Positions 1 through 11,862 of a stretch of DNA of 64,000 nt are shown one piece after another. Within the stretch, counting starts at the first letter, position 1, and the number at the start of each line of letters is the position of its first letter. Under the pieces are notes generated by a model, which saw nothing but the letters and a program-made list of their open reading frames with translations, was not told where the DNA came from and searched no databases. Source of the DNA: Climacteris rufus (taxonomy: Eukaryota > Chordata > Aves > Passeriformes > Climacteridae); contig VZRZ01001956.1 of NCBI GenBank assembly GCA_013398175.1, positions 11,993 to 75,992 on the forward strand, written 5' to 3'. Made by a program: the position numbers and the translations under genes.

Positions 1-3000
1 AGATGCTCAGAGCTCACAATGATTTCTTTGCCTCAGTTAGAACTTCTTAGCCTGGCACACGTGTGCAAAGTTGGGTCCTTTCCTCCAGAGATGGTGCTTG
101 TTATTGAAAACAGATGATTTTCAGTCCCAGTTCGTTCTGTCTTTGTTGCCTTGGTATCAGACTCCACCGATGTGACATGAAAAAAAGACAAGACAGGACA
201 GCCAGTTTCAGCCTTCCAGTTACTCCTTTCACAGCAGCCACAGGAAAAGTTTAAAAATGAGTGAAAACTTCACAGTCCAGCCTAAGAAAATGTGTGCTTT
301 CTTTATTAAAAAAAAGAAAAAAATAGAGCCAGGTTTTACTGTGGATTATGTGACACTTCACCTTGCACTTTAGGTTTCTATAAAGCCCAGTTTAAGTCAA
401 ACTGATTTTTGGCAGAAAACCAGGCATAACTAAGAGCTTCATATAGTTTCCATCTGAAAACATAAATCAAGCAGCAGGCTCAAGGGCAGCCCAGCCAAGC
501 TTTGCTGAACCTCACAGCCCCAGACAGTGAGGCTTTCAGTGGATGTAGTCTGATATGCAGTTTTGGCTATGATATGTAGATATGTAGTTTGTTTGTTTTG
601 CAAAGCATCTGGGCGCGAGGAGAGCAGGAAGATAAGTGAAATGTGGCTTTTTCCAGGCCCAGAAGCTGCCCCTGGCTCCCCAGCCGCTGGTGAACAGTGG
701 GCTCTTTTACACAGCCCTGAGTGGCTCGGCGGAAGCATGTGGGATGCAAATGGGAAAAGGGCACGGGGGATTTTTACTTTTTTTTCCTCTTTTTCAAAGC
801 GTGCACCACTGTGTTTATCCTGTATCATCTGTGATGTAACCAGATATCCACTCATACCTGCACACTCCCATTGCCCCTTTCACTTTTTATCCATCCATCT
901 GTCTTTGCCACCTCCTTCTTTTTTTTTTTTTTTTTGGTGAACTTGTAGCTTTTGACTTTGCAACACTTGAATTTGCCAAGTCTTGCACGTTTTTTTGTGC
1001 CCAGCCCCTTTCCTCTGTGTTTAGCTGTGCTAGTTATTCTCATGCTGCCACATGAGAACTGAGACCTTTGTTTGCAGGGCAGGGTCTGTATATTTTTCTG
1101 CTGAGTGCCTTGAAATGTTCAGTTTCACTGAGATACTTGTGTGTTGGTTTTTGTCTTTTTTTTTTTTTTTAATGCAACAAGAAGACACAATTTCCTATTT
1201 CTGGGACTGTTTAATAAGCTCTCACAGGCTTAAAGCAACACAAAGAGAGGCTCAAAAAATTCTTGTCAGAATGTGCTCATCCTGTTGAAATTTTGTTTTT
1301 CGTGCCCTGAAAATCTGAGTGGTTTCCAGTGAAATCCTCCATGTAGTGTAACCTCTGCTCCCTGCAATCATTTCACTCTGATTCACAGAGGCTTGGATTG
1401 TTCCTGCCCCCGAGTATCCCCCAGGATTAATGTCTTTTAAAACTTCCTAACATATTCCAGGCCATTCTGCTGCTTTCAGCATCTCACTGAAGACTTTCAC
1501 TGCACCACTTTGTGCTACCGATTCGGTGCCTTATTAGCAAACACTAATTATGTCATGGCAGCCACACACTGCAATAATGGCCCTATATGCAACCCAGGTG
1601 TGCAAGATTGGGGGGGGAGAGAGAAGAATAAATGCTTGGTGCAAAATGCTAGATGGATAAAAGGTGAGGGCATTTTTATACCTACAATATTTGAAAGCTG
1701 TGGAGAAAAAGTGAGTCCCAGGTTGTGAATACAGGGCTGAAACCAAGGGCTCTAACGTTGGTGAGGTCTCTGGGAAGGGATCTAGGCCTGAAGACCTGGA
1801 TTTGTTCATTGTTGCAGATGCTGCATTCATTGTGTTTTTGCCCTGGACAGGTACTGGGACTGCTGGGTGCCTGAGAGGGCTCTATGGATGCAAAACTGCA
1901 TCAACAGATCTTCTAGAGAGGTGCTTTGGGGCCAGTGAAGGTCTTAGAGCCCTGCCAGCCCCTGAAACCTGCTGGACTTGTCCACAGCAACTGGAGAAAT
2001 CCTTCCATGGAGCTTTGCTTCTCCTTGCAAGGTTTGGTCAGCCTCTTCTGCTGACACAAAATGCACAACACACCTGCTTCCTGCCAGGGCCTCTCCTTCT
2101 CTTGGGCAAACACTCCTGTTTTGACTTAAAAGCCAAGAGAATCCTGGGTTTTGGGTGGTATCTGAGGTCCCAGACACCAACCCATGCAGTGTGTCAGGGT
2201 CTGAGGCCTTGTCAGCAGCTCTTCTCACAGGGCCATGCCCCAAATCCCTGATTGTGGCACTCAGCAGCACTAATTCTGCTTCTGCTTTTGAAAATTCTGC
2301 TTCTAAAATCAGCATCACTGCCACAGCATGAGGGGGACTGAATGATGGCTGCTAATACCCCTGCTGCACGTTTCTGCTCGGCCATCCTTGTTCCTCAAAA
2401 TTAAATTAAGTGACCGTGAAACTAAAGAGAGGAGGGCTGAGCAGGGCAAACAGAGGAAGAGGTTTGCACTCTCAGTGCTTTGTGCTAAAACTTTGTGCAG
2501 AAGCTTTTGTTTTGGCACGGGAATGGGTTTGATTCCACCTCAACAAAGAAAGCCAAGCAAATAAAGCTCTTAAGGACAGCTGAGGAAATCTCCAAACTGT
2601 TGCACATTCATGTACAGATAATAAATTACAAGGATAAATTTAGGAGATAGCTCAAAAATTCCCCCTAAGATATAAAGTAAAAATAAGCTGTTCACTGTAG
2701 TTCAGGTCAAAATTAAAATACCTGTGGATATAAGTGTCATCCATGAGAGCTTCTGTCCTGCTGCTGGAATGTATTAACTACCTGACTATAGAGGACCCTT
2801 GGGTGCTGAAAAGCTACCAAGATATTAATTGACTTCTTTGAACTGAAAGTAACCTTCACAACATGGATAGAAATACCTTGTTTGAAAGCCTTGCCATAAT
2901 TTTTGCAAAAGAATTACTGGCTTGTGCAGAAAAGCAACAGCAAAGTTCTAAATCAAGGGAAAACAAAAGGTTATTTCTTATATTCTTCAGTATTCATTGC

Positions 3001-5149
3001 TTCATAGGAAGGTGCTCCCACAACTACTGTCAAGGAGCCATCAAGTCACTGAATTTTTCTCATTTCCCAAGAAACCAAAGGGATTCCTAAGACTTAATTT
3101 GCAATTTTTGCTTGTGGCATGTGTATGTGTAACCACATAGTTAGAACTTATCCATATACTTTCACTACATTGTCATTGTTTTTATTGCTGTTGCATTTGT
3201 TATTATTAGATTTTATTATTAGACTAACCTAATTCTTTAAAAGAAGAAAACATTGGAGGTATTTTTGTCTCTTTTTTCCTTTTTGAATGTATATCTAGCT
3301 CTTAATCCGAAGGGTTTTGAATTTTCTCAGGAACCTTCTGCTGACTTTGAAGAGCTTTATGCTCTGGTGTGCTCAGTAAAAAGGTCAAACAAAAGGAATA
3401 TGTTGACCGTGCTTCTGTAAAAGGCAACCTGAAAGCATTTAAAATAGAAAAATGCTGTCTTTCTGAAAGGCATGTTTTCAAGGCCAGACATCCAAGGCTC
3501 CCCAGCAGCCGGCAATGAGCAGCTCGTTTAATGTCACAATTAATTTAGCAGCCCCGGGTAGGCCAGGGGGGCTGTGTGGGTTGTGCACCCGTGCCCACGC
3601 AGGCACCCACACCCTGACACCACCTGGGAAAGAGATGTACTGACATCCAGCTCCGGGGCCGAGTTCACAGCTCTGAGCTGGACAGCTGAAAGCTGAGCCC
3701 CAGCTTAGCTCGGGCTGGCTTTGAAGGAGGGCAAGATAAGGCAGCATTAATCTAAGTGAGTGGTTCTTTTTGCCTGCAGGGAGAGAGCTGGAGCTCCTTT
3801 GGGAGGCCAGAGACCACCTGGGCATTCATCCTATCAGACCACAAATCAGTGTGTTAATAGCCTGTGTACAAAAGCCTGTCAGAACCAGCAGGAGGTACGT
3901 TTGGTGCTTCCATAAAATGGCCAGAAACTGATTTTTAATTTTTTTATTCGTCCCTGGGACAGGAAAAATAGATATTATTTTAAGCACAGAGGAATACAGC
4001 CCTATGGAATAAATTCTCAATAATCCCAAAAAGTTTGTGTGGTCAGAGTTAGACATAGGCACTCGTACAAACACAGTCTTGTGCATACAGGTGAGCTGTT
4101 TCTGGCATGGAGAACTGTGGAAGGAATCAGAAGTGCAGTTTCACAGGCATTTTGTTGATGGCTGGCTCAGGAATACTGTCACAATTTCAGACTGAATATT
4201 TCACTTTGGGAGGTGGGGCTGTGCATTGTCATGAGCTGGAGAAGAGATAGGAGCAGTTTCCACAGACTCCAGCAAAGGCCTGACACAGGTAGGGTCAGAA
4301 CTGAGAAGCTGTGACCACAACTCCTGCTGGTTTGCAGCATAAAGGAGCTTTAGTTCCACCACGGATCATGTGTCCTTCATGAGGATTTGATATTAGAGAC
4401 ATTCTGCTTACATATTACCCATATGTTAACATTTCTACTGCCATGCAGCAAGGCAGACAAGAATGTTTTTCATATTCCTGACTTGCAAAAGTGCTCCCAC
4501 ATACAGAGCAATTCCATTATTGGATCCCAGATAGCAAATGAAAGCTCAGAGAGTGTCTTATACAATGACCTATTCAGACTAAAACTTGTACAGCCAGCCC
4601 CTTTTTTAGAGCAACAGATACTCTATCAGCAGCCAGACAAACTAAAAAAGAGCAGATATTTTAACACTGCAGCCATTTCTTGGCATAAGGCATCGTCCAA
4701 TCTTATCATTTATTCCTAAAAGCCTTTCCAGTTACCCATCCCTAACCTACACCCACACTGGCATGGAAGAGGTGACCCATCTCCATGGACAAAATGTTAA
4801 GTGGCAAACGTTCAATATCTTTGCACATTGTAAAAGCACAGAGGTGGATATGGTATAGAACACTCCTCACCACTTTAACATGAAGAAATCCAAACCACAA
4901 CACCTATATTTTCATTTCTCTAAACTCTTCACAGTGAGGAGTGAGAAAGGAATGCACAGCCAGTGGGAGCAGGGACAGGAGGCCTGGGAAGAGCACAGGG
5001 ATACAGCTCAGATGTGTAGGGATGGGGTCAGGAGAGACAGGGCACAGAGAGAACAGGACATGCCAAGGGATGTGAAGAGTATAAAGAAGAGATGCTGTAA
5101 GTGCACAGGTCAGAAAGAAAGGCCAAGGGGAGACTAAAGTCACTACCCC
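1..5149. other. Intergenic DNA, no gene recognised
   Basis: AT-rich sequence with T-rich homopolymer runs near 918-936 and 1158-1173. Open frames are short, overlap on both strands, and none is framed by convincing splice sites. I see nothing that supports a gene or an RNA here. Confidence 0.5.
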
Positions 5150-6452
5150 TGCTAGCAAAGAGAATTTGGGGATCACTTGATGAAACTGAACAGTGACAAT
5201 ATCTCTGGGGCCTGATGAGATGCATCCCAGCATCCTGAGTAAGCTGGCTGGTGTTGTCAAGCCACTTTCCATCACAGCTGAAAAGTGACAGGACTCAGGC
5301 AAAGTCCCCAGTGACCAGAAGATGGGAAACATCTCTATTGTTTTTGAAAAGGGGGCAAAGAAAGACCCAGGGAACTACAGACCAATGAACCTCCACTCTG
5401 TGCCTGGGAACTCCATGGCAATATCCCCACAGAAGCAATGTCAGGGTACCTGCAAAAGGAGGAGGTGACTTGAGACAGCCAGCGTGGCTTCACAAGAGTT
5501 TTGTGTCCACTGGAGTCCCTCAGGGCTCTGCCTTGGCACTGGTGCTGCTCAATACCTTCACCAGGGAAGGTGAATGGAGCTCAGCCCCAGCAGGGCTGCA
5601 GGTGACACCGAGCTGAGGATGCAGTGACACCCTGAGGGACAGGGCCATCCACAGGGACCTGGACACGCTCCAGAAGTGGCCCCTGGGGTTCTCATGGAGC
5701 TCAACGAGTCCAAGAGCTGCTGCTGCCCCTGGGTCTGGGCAGTCCTAGATGTGAGCACACACTCAAGGATGAAGACTTCATTGGGAGCAGCCCTGCAGAG
5801 AAGGACTTGGGGTTTTTGTGAGTGAAAAGCTGGACATGGACAGAATGTGTGCTCACAGCCCAGCAGGCCAAACACACCCTGGTGTCCATCCAAAGCAGCA
5901 GGTCAAGGCAGGGATTTCTCCTCCTGTACTCTCCTTCCTGGGACCCCACCTGCAGAGCTGCCCCCAGCCCTGGGGCCAACAGCAGGAGGATGTGGAGCTG
6001 CTGGAGAGAGTCCAGAGGAGGCCACGGAGCTGCTCCAGGGCTGGAGCACCGCTGGAGCCAGGCTGGGAGAGCTGGGGGTGCTCACCTGGAGAGGAGAAGG
6101 CTCCAGGGAGAGCTCAGAGCCCCTGCCAGGGCCTAAAGGGGCTCCAGGAGAGCTGGAGAGGGACTGGGGACAAGGGATGGAGGGACAGGACACAGGGAAT
6201 GGCTTCCCAGTGCCAGAGGGCAGGGTCAGATGGGATATTGGGCAGGAATTGTTCCCTGTGAGGGTGGGCAGGCCCTGGCACAGGGTGCCCAGAGAGGCTG
6301 TGGCTGCCCCTGGATCCCTGGCAGTGCCCAAGGCCAGGCTGGACGGGGCTGGGAGCACCTGGGACAGTGGGAGGTGTCCCTGCCATGGCAGGGCTGGCAC
6401 TGGATGGGCTTTAAGGCCCCTTCCAGCCCAAACTATTTCATGATTCCACGAT
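5150..6452 (+). mobile_element. CR1 LINE, long 5'-truncated copy with decayed reverse-transcriptase region
   Basis: This is a non-LTR retrotransposon copy of the avian CR1 family, the largest in the window. The first part translates, with frameshifts and stops, to relics of the CR1 reverse transcriptase: a 'GPDEMHPSILSKLAG' block near 5210-5260 and a 'KKDPGNYRPMNL' block near 5358-5395 match the conserved N-terminal RT motifs. The latter half is the GC-rich 3' part, ending with 'ccccttccagcccaaac' and a tail 'atttcatgattccacgatt'. The 3' end is therefore on the right. The copy is inactive, since the reading frame is broken many times. Confidence 0.9.
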
Positions 6453-8027
6453 TATCACTTTTCAAATAGAAGTATCTGGAGCTTGATGGCGCCTCATGAC
6501 TGGTGAGAGAGACATTAAATTAGAAACCTTATGGAGATGCCATTCCCATGGCATGTCATGGCAAAGAAGTCAAAAAGGCCCATGAGAGACATGAGGGAAA
6601 TGGTGCAGATCCTGATGAGCAAAACCAGCTTTCAGTGATGCCACTTCTGCAGGCTTTGGGTGCTGGAACACCAGCACACAGTACCTGAAGTTTCTGTTCT
6701 TTTCCCTTTTATGCTGTTTTTACAACTGGCCTCACACTCCACTGATGGTCAAGAATTACATTAATGATACTTTATGTGGGATGTCAATGCAACGAGAAGA
6801 GAATTTAATGTACAGTGCTCACAGAAATGTTCTGCTGCCTTTTCAACGTGTATCATTTTCCACCGAGTTACCACGAAAATGCAAAGCAAATGGTTTCATT
6901 ACATAAAGTGCTAGCACTTTGCAGTTGCTAAAGAGTCATTTTAAAGTTGAAAGTGTCAGAGGCAGGGGGACATTAGAAATGAGCATTTCAGTGCTCTCTT
7001 TTCAAACCAGCAGAGGAAAATAAGTTCAGCAATCATAAATTTCCACTTTCTTTTTATCGTCGTCAGAAATTTCTCTGCCTACAGCCCAGTCAACAGCAAT
7101 TTGGTTGTGATTCATGGGTTTAAAGCCTGAATTATGACAAAAGGAGTCATAAATTGCAGGAATTATTTTACTTTAAAGATGATGGAGTATCTACTCTGAC
7201 CAGAAGACTTTTAATCCATTATATTTCTTAAATAAATATGCCTGAGCAACTAATCACTTGCTATTAGCACTCTCCTATGATCACTTCAACTAACATAACA
7301 GTGTATCACTTAAATAAACTGGCAATGTGAACAGGGTAGATTTATGGGTCCTAATTTCTCAGCTCACACTTGTCTCTCTTGCATTTAAAACAAATACCAG
7401 AATGTAGCTGTTGGCCGATGTTTGTAGAATCCATTTGTTCCATATTTTGAAAGCAACTACAGCATTCATCAGCCAGCTTTGGACTGAATTTCCTGCATGT
7501 TAACAAAAAAAAAACCCCAAGAAGCCCCAACCAAACCCAACTTACTAACGAGGTAACACAATGGATAATATGGTAGCACTGGAAATACTTTTTAAATTTA
7601 CAGAATTGCACTTCTTTTTCTCCAGTGGAAAAGGTATGGTTAGTGCCAGCGAAAGTTCTCCAGCTCTGCTCAGTTAAAATGAGTCCAACTGGTATGAAAA
7701 GGGGTGTCCCAGAGGGGTCCCTGCTCAGCCAAACAGGCAGATGTCTGTTAGGCAGAAGTCAAGTACCGAAATTCTGCTGTTTTGCCCCCAAGAAGGTGCC
7801 CAAGCAGGTCACATCTTAACCGGTGCAACAGGCGTGGCATATCCATCAGCTGGTGTTAGTCAATGCAAGTTATACATCAGGATATTTTAAAAAAACACCT
7901 GTTCCAAGTATAAAAGCAACAAAAGAAAATTTTAGTATGAAAAAAACAGTGCTGATGGCAAAAGAACTAATTTTTAAGGCAACGTTTCCTCAAAGATGAC
8001 CTCACATCTGCAGCAGTTTCTGTGCTT

Positions 8028-8096
8028 CACCTTTCCTAAATATTCACCTTTCCTATATATTCACCTTTCCTAAATATTCACCTTTCCTAAATATAT
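8028..8096. repeat. 17-bp tandem repeat, 4 copies
   Basis: The unit 'cacctttcctaaatatt' starts at 8028, 8045, 8062 and 8079. One copy has a single substitution (tatatatt) and the last drifts at its end. It is a short local array, probably formed by slippage. Confidence 0.9.
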
Positions 8097-9104
8097 TCAG
8101 AAGGCCCCGGGGCAGGAGAGAGTCAGGGTGCCAGGGGAGGATGGGGAAGGTCAACCTCTCCTCATTGCTCCATTCAGGTCAATCCCAGCAGCTCTGTTGG
8201 CACTTCCAGCCTGTCACCAGAGCTGAGGAGAGAACACATTCTTGGTTTTTAACTGCTGGCTTCAAACTAACTAAATAAAGGACAAATTTAAAAAAAAAGA
8301 AAAAAAAAAGAAAAAAATAATTAAACCCTTTCATTTCAGGTTGATCCAAAGTTGAGCATTTCCAGTCAACTCAAAAATTACTTTGGGATTAAGCAATATG
8401 TTCTCATTCCTAAAAAATTTTGCATTTCAATTTTAACTTAAAGGCAATGTGAAACAAAACTCCAGCCTGGATGGAAATCCCCAAAATAATCTGAAGTAAT
8501 GCTTGGACGCCCATTTTCTTCCTGTTTCAAATTTTTCCCAGACTTTCCTGGGTTTTTTTTGTAGGACAAGTGACTTGGCAAAAATCAAATTTGAGTTTCT
8601 AAAATGTTACAATGTCACTACTTCTCTATGTTTCATAGCAAAATTTTTAGCGAGTTCTAACCAACTAATCCATGTCATATGGCAGCTATAGTAAACCCAG
8701 CCCAAAAGGAGGTTATTTTCCATTAATAACTAGTCCAGCAGTTAGAAGGGAAAATAAAATCACTTTCCTTGTTTGATTGTTGGGCAGCATCTTCTCCAGT
8801 GCCCAAAATATCTGTCATTTATCAGCCTGTTATCCCAAACAAGAAGTGCAGCTGGGTTTAAATTCAGATGTCTGTTGTTGAGAAGGTGATTGGGGAGGAC
8901 CAGGACAAAAAATAATCACTATTTTTTATTAGCTGGAGCAATACAGATCAGCTATATTTTATCAGTGATTTAACTTTCCACATATTAATTATTCCATCAC
9001 TAAATTAATTTCTGGTCTCTGCAAGAGTAAAGGAGAGCTGACTAAGATGGCAACCTCTTGCACCCCCTCCCACACCATTGTTATAGATCACACCTGGCCA
9101 AAAC

Positions 9105-9200
9105 CAAAAAAAAAGACCTGCCCCAAAACCAAATCAAACCAAACCAAAGCAAAAACAAAACAAAACAACAAAAACAAAAACAAAACAAAACAACACATCA
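9105..9200. repeat. A-rich / (CAAAA)n low-complexity tract
   Basis: A run dominated by caaaa, caaac and aaacc motifs. The open frame across it is a product of composition (lysine, asparagine, threonine rich) and not a gene. Confidence 0.85.
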
Positions 9201-9754
9201 CAATCAGGACTGTTTGCAGGTTTGCTGTGCTTAAATATATTGTCCAATATTTCCAGACTACTGCTGTGCTACTAACACTTTAAATTATTGAAGGCATTGA
9301 AATAGGAGCTTCCTGCTCTGTGTAGGTCTGGGCTTGTTTAGTGAAGCCAGAGTCAGAACTTGTCTCTAAGAAGCCCTTGTACAGTCAGCAGCAGTCAGGG
9401 CATCTCTCTGGACTGATCTGAGAGAGTAAAGACGTCCATATGCAATGCTGAAAAGCATGGTAATTCAGCCTAGAAAGGCAGGCCTTCCCCCACTCCACAT
9501 AACCCCCTTGCATCACCCTCTGAAATTAATTGTCTTGGTGCTGCAGGAAGCATTTTCGCGGAATCTAAATATTCACTTTTATTTAGCTTGCGAGGATTTC
9601 ATGGAAAGCTACACGTTTTCAGGTCAGTGGTCAATGGAATTCTTTTAACAGCTGCCTCCTCCTGTTTATCTTTATCTGTCAGTAAAGTAAACTCTCTTCT
9701 AGCTGTTTGGGAATGGAAGCATTGTGCAGCGTCCCAGCGCTGTGCCGCGCGCGG

Positions 9755-9850
9755 CAGGGGATGGGCTGTCCTCACCCTGCAGGGAGGTGTCCCTGGCCAC
9801 AGCATCTTTGATATCCCTTCCAACCCAGATCATTCTGTGAGTCTGTGACA
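9755..9850 (+). mobile_element. CR1 3'-end fragment
   Basis: Short diverged CR1 3' terminus: 'gggaggtgtccctggcca', then 'cccttccaacccagatcattctgtg' split by small changes, then 'agtctgtga'. Only the last 100 bases or so of the element remain. Confidence 0.75.
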
Positions 9851-11329
9851 GGTAAAATCAATTCTGCTTGTTAGCTCAGATCTACCAAGGTCGACACCTA
9901 CAAATGGCACCCAAGTTAATTTAAGGTGTCCCTTAATTCAGCCCCTTTGTGGCTGGCTTTCCTGCACTTCTCTGGAACTCTGATCCACCAGCACATGGAT
10001 AAGAGTCCCCCAGGAACCATCTCCATCACCTCCTACCCCCCAGAGCAGGCACACTCACTGGATTTCACCCCAATATAAATTGCTCCTTACCCCTTCGGTG
10101 ATCAGTGATTTTTTGTTACAGTGCTTGCACATCCCTCAGGTCTCTCCCTAAAACCTCTCCCCTATGACTGAAATATTGTACATCACCAAAAATCACCATT
10201 GAAGCAAAATCCTTATATTTTGGGAGGAAAACAAGCAGCTTACAGCATGTCTATGCTCCAGTCAGCCCTGTCTTTCCCGTTCCATGAGAACAGCATCTCT
10301 GAAAGGCTGGATTCCTTCTTTTATTTGGCCATATGCTCTCACTGTAACTATGTTCTTTTCATAACAACCCTACACTAACCATACATTATTAACCCCAGGA
10401 GACACAAACTTCATTTTAACATTTTTCTATAAGCACTATGCAAACCTAGGGTATAATACTAATGTCTTTTTCCCCCCCTCTGCTTACACTTTAAGGAGAT
10501 GGTAAGCCAGTTTAAAAAAAAAAAAAAAAAGAAAGAAAAACTCATCCAGTGTGGAGCATCCAAATCTGAATTATTTTCTGGTAGAAAAGAGTGTGCAGGT
10601 GGTAAAACATCTGTTCTCTCTCTGGGCTTTAGGTATCCAGCATTGGCTTGTGCTTAGCAACTCCTCTCCCATATGTGTCTCTTACAGAAGGTTTAACACT
10701 TACTTCTTGGACTCTCTACAGCATTTTCAAAATCAAAACAGAAAAAAATGCTTAAGCAGTAAATGATAATGTTATTTTCCAGAGTTTCTGCCATGAAAAC
10801 TCCCCTCTGAGTTAGCACTTTGGGTTGCATGGGGTTCTGTGACCTGTCTGACAGAGAAACCAACACCCTTGTTAGGTGTAACCCACTCGTAGACTGATGG
10901 GCCCAATGCAGCCTTTAAGAACAAACAAAAATTCTTCTGGCCCTTGTTCCTGCACTTTAGGGAAAAAGGTTTATATCAAGAGATCTCAGAAAACCCTGTG
11001 ATGTCTTATAAGTCTCAAGCTGAGGCCTGTCAGGGTATAATTAACAGATGTAGACAGCCTCTATCTCGGCATGACTAAGCTAGTTTTACACCGGATAAGC
11101 CGGAATTATATTTATTTTCATTTCACAACATGCTCATAATTTTAATGAACTCGTGTGAGATATGAAGAGGGAAGCAAGGCACCGTGACCAATCCTCCTCC
11201 CCGAGCTGCTGGGCCTGGCACGTTAATGGAGGCGGCCCAGAAAGCAGCTGCACCGAAACCACTTCCCCACGGACCGGGCAGCCCAGAGGGCACGGAGAGG
11301 AGCAGAGTGTCAGGAATGGGGTGGCAGCA

Positions 11330-11862
11330 GCACCAGGGCAGGAATTGTCCCCTGTGCTGGCCCTGCTGAGGTCACCCCTCAGATCTTCTGGGCCCCTCAG
11401 GGCAATAAGGACATTGAGGGGCTGGAGCGTGTCCAGGGCCGGGAACAGGGCTGGGAAGGGGCTGGAGAATCCTGAGGGAGCTGGGGGGGCTCAGCCTGGA
11501 GCAAAGGAGGCTCAGGGGGCCCTGCTGGCTCTGCACAGCTCCTGCCAGGAGGGGCAGCCAGGGGGGAAATTGGGATCTTATCCCAGGGAACAGCGACAGG
11601 AGCAGAGGGAACGGCCTCAGGCTGGGCCAGGGGAGGCTCAGCTTGGACAGCAGCAGGAATTTCCCCATGGAAAGGGAGCTCAGGCCTTGGAACTGCCCAG
11701 GGAGGTTTGGATTCCCCGTCCCTGGAGGTGCCCAGGGAAGGCCTGGACGTGGCACTGAGAGCTCTGGGCTGGGGACAGGGTGGGGATGGGCACAGCTTGG
11801 ACTCCATGGGCTGGGAGGGATTTTCCAACCTCGGGGATCCTGGGATTCTGTGATTCTGAGCG
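11330..11862 (+). mobile_element. CR1 LINE 3' fragment
   Basis: GC-rich block in an AT-rich setting. It carries the usual order of CR1 3' features: 'ctggagcgtgtccaggg', 'ctgggggggctcagcctgg', 'ggaggctcagcttgg', then 'ttttccaacctc' and 'gggattctgtgattctga' at the 3' end. The large open frames on both strands here come from the high GC content of the repeat and are not genes. Confidence 0.9.

Larger units (their letters stand above)
6453..9754. other. Intergenic DNA, no gene recognised
   Basis: AT-rich unique-looking sequence with A-rich low-complexity tracts at 8290-8320 and 9105-9200. It contains the short tandem array listed separately at 8028. No splice-framed open reading frame was found. 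Confidence 0.5.

Noticed and set aside
5818..6443. Open frames of 147-198 codons on both strands
   Set aside because: Part of the long CR1 copy; antisense and frameshifted relative to its decayed reverse-transcriptase frame.
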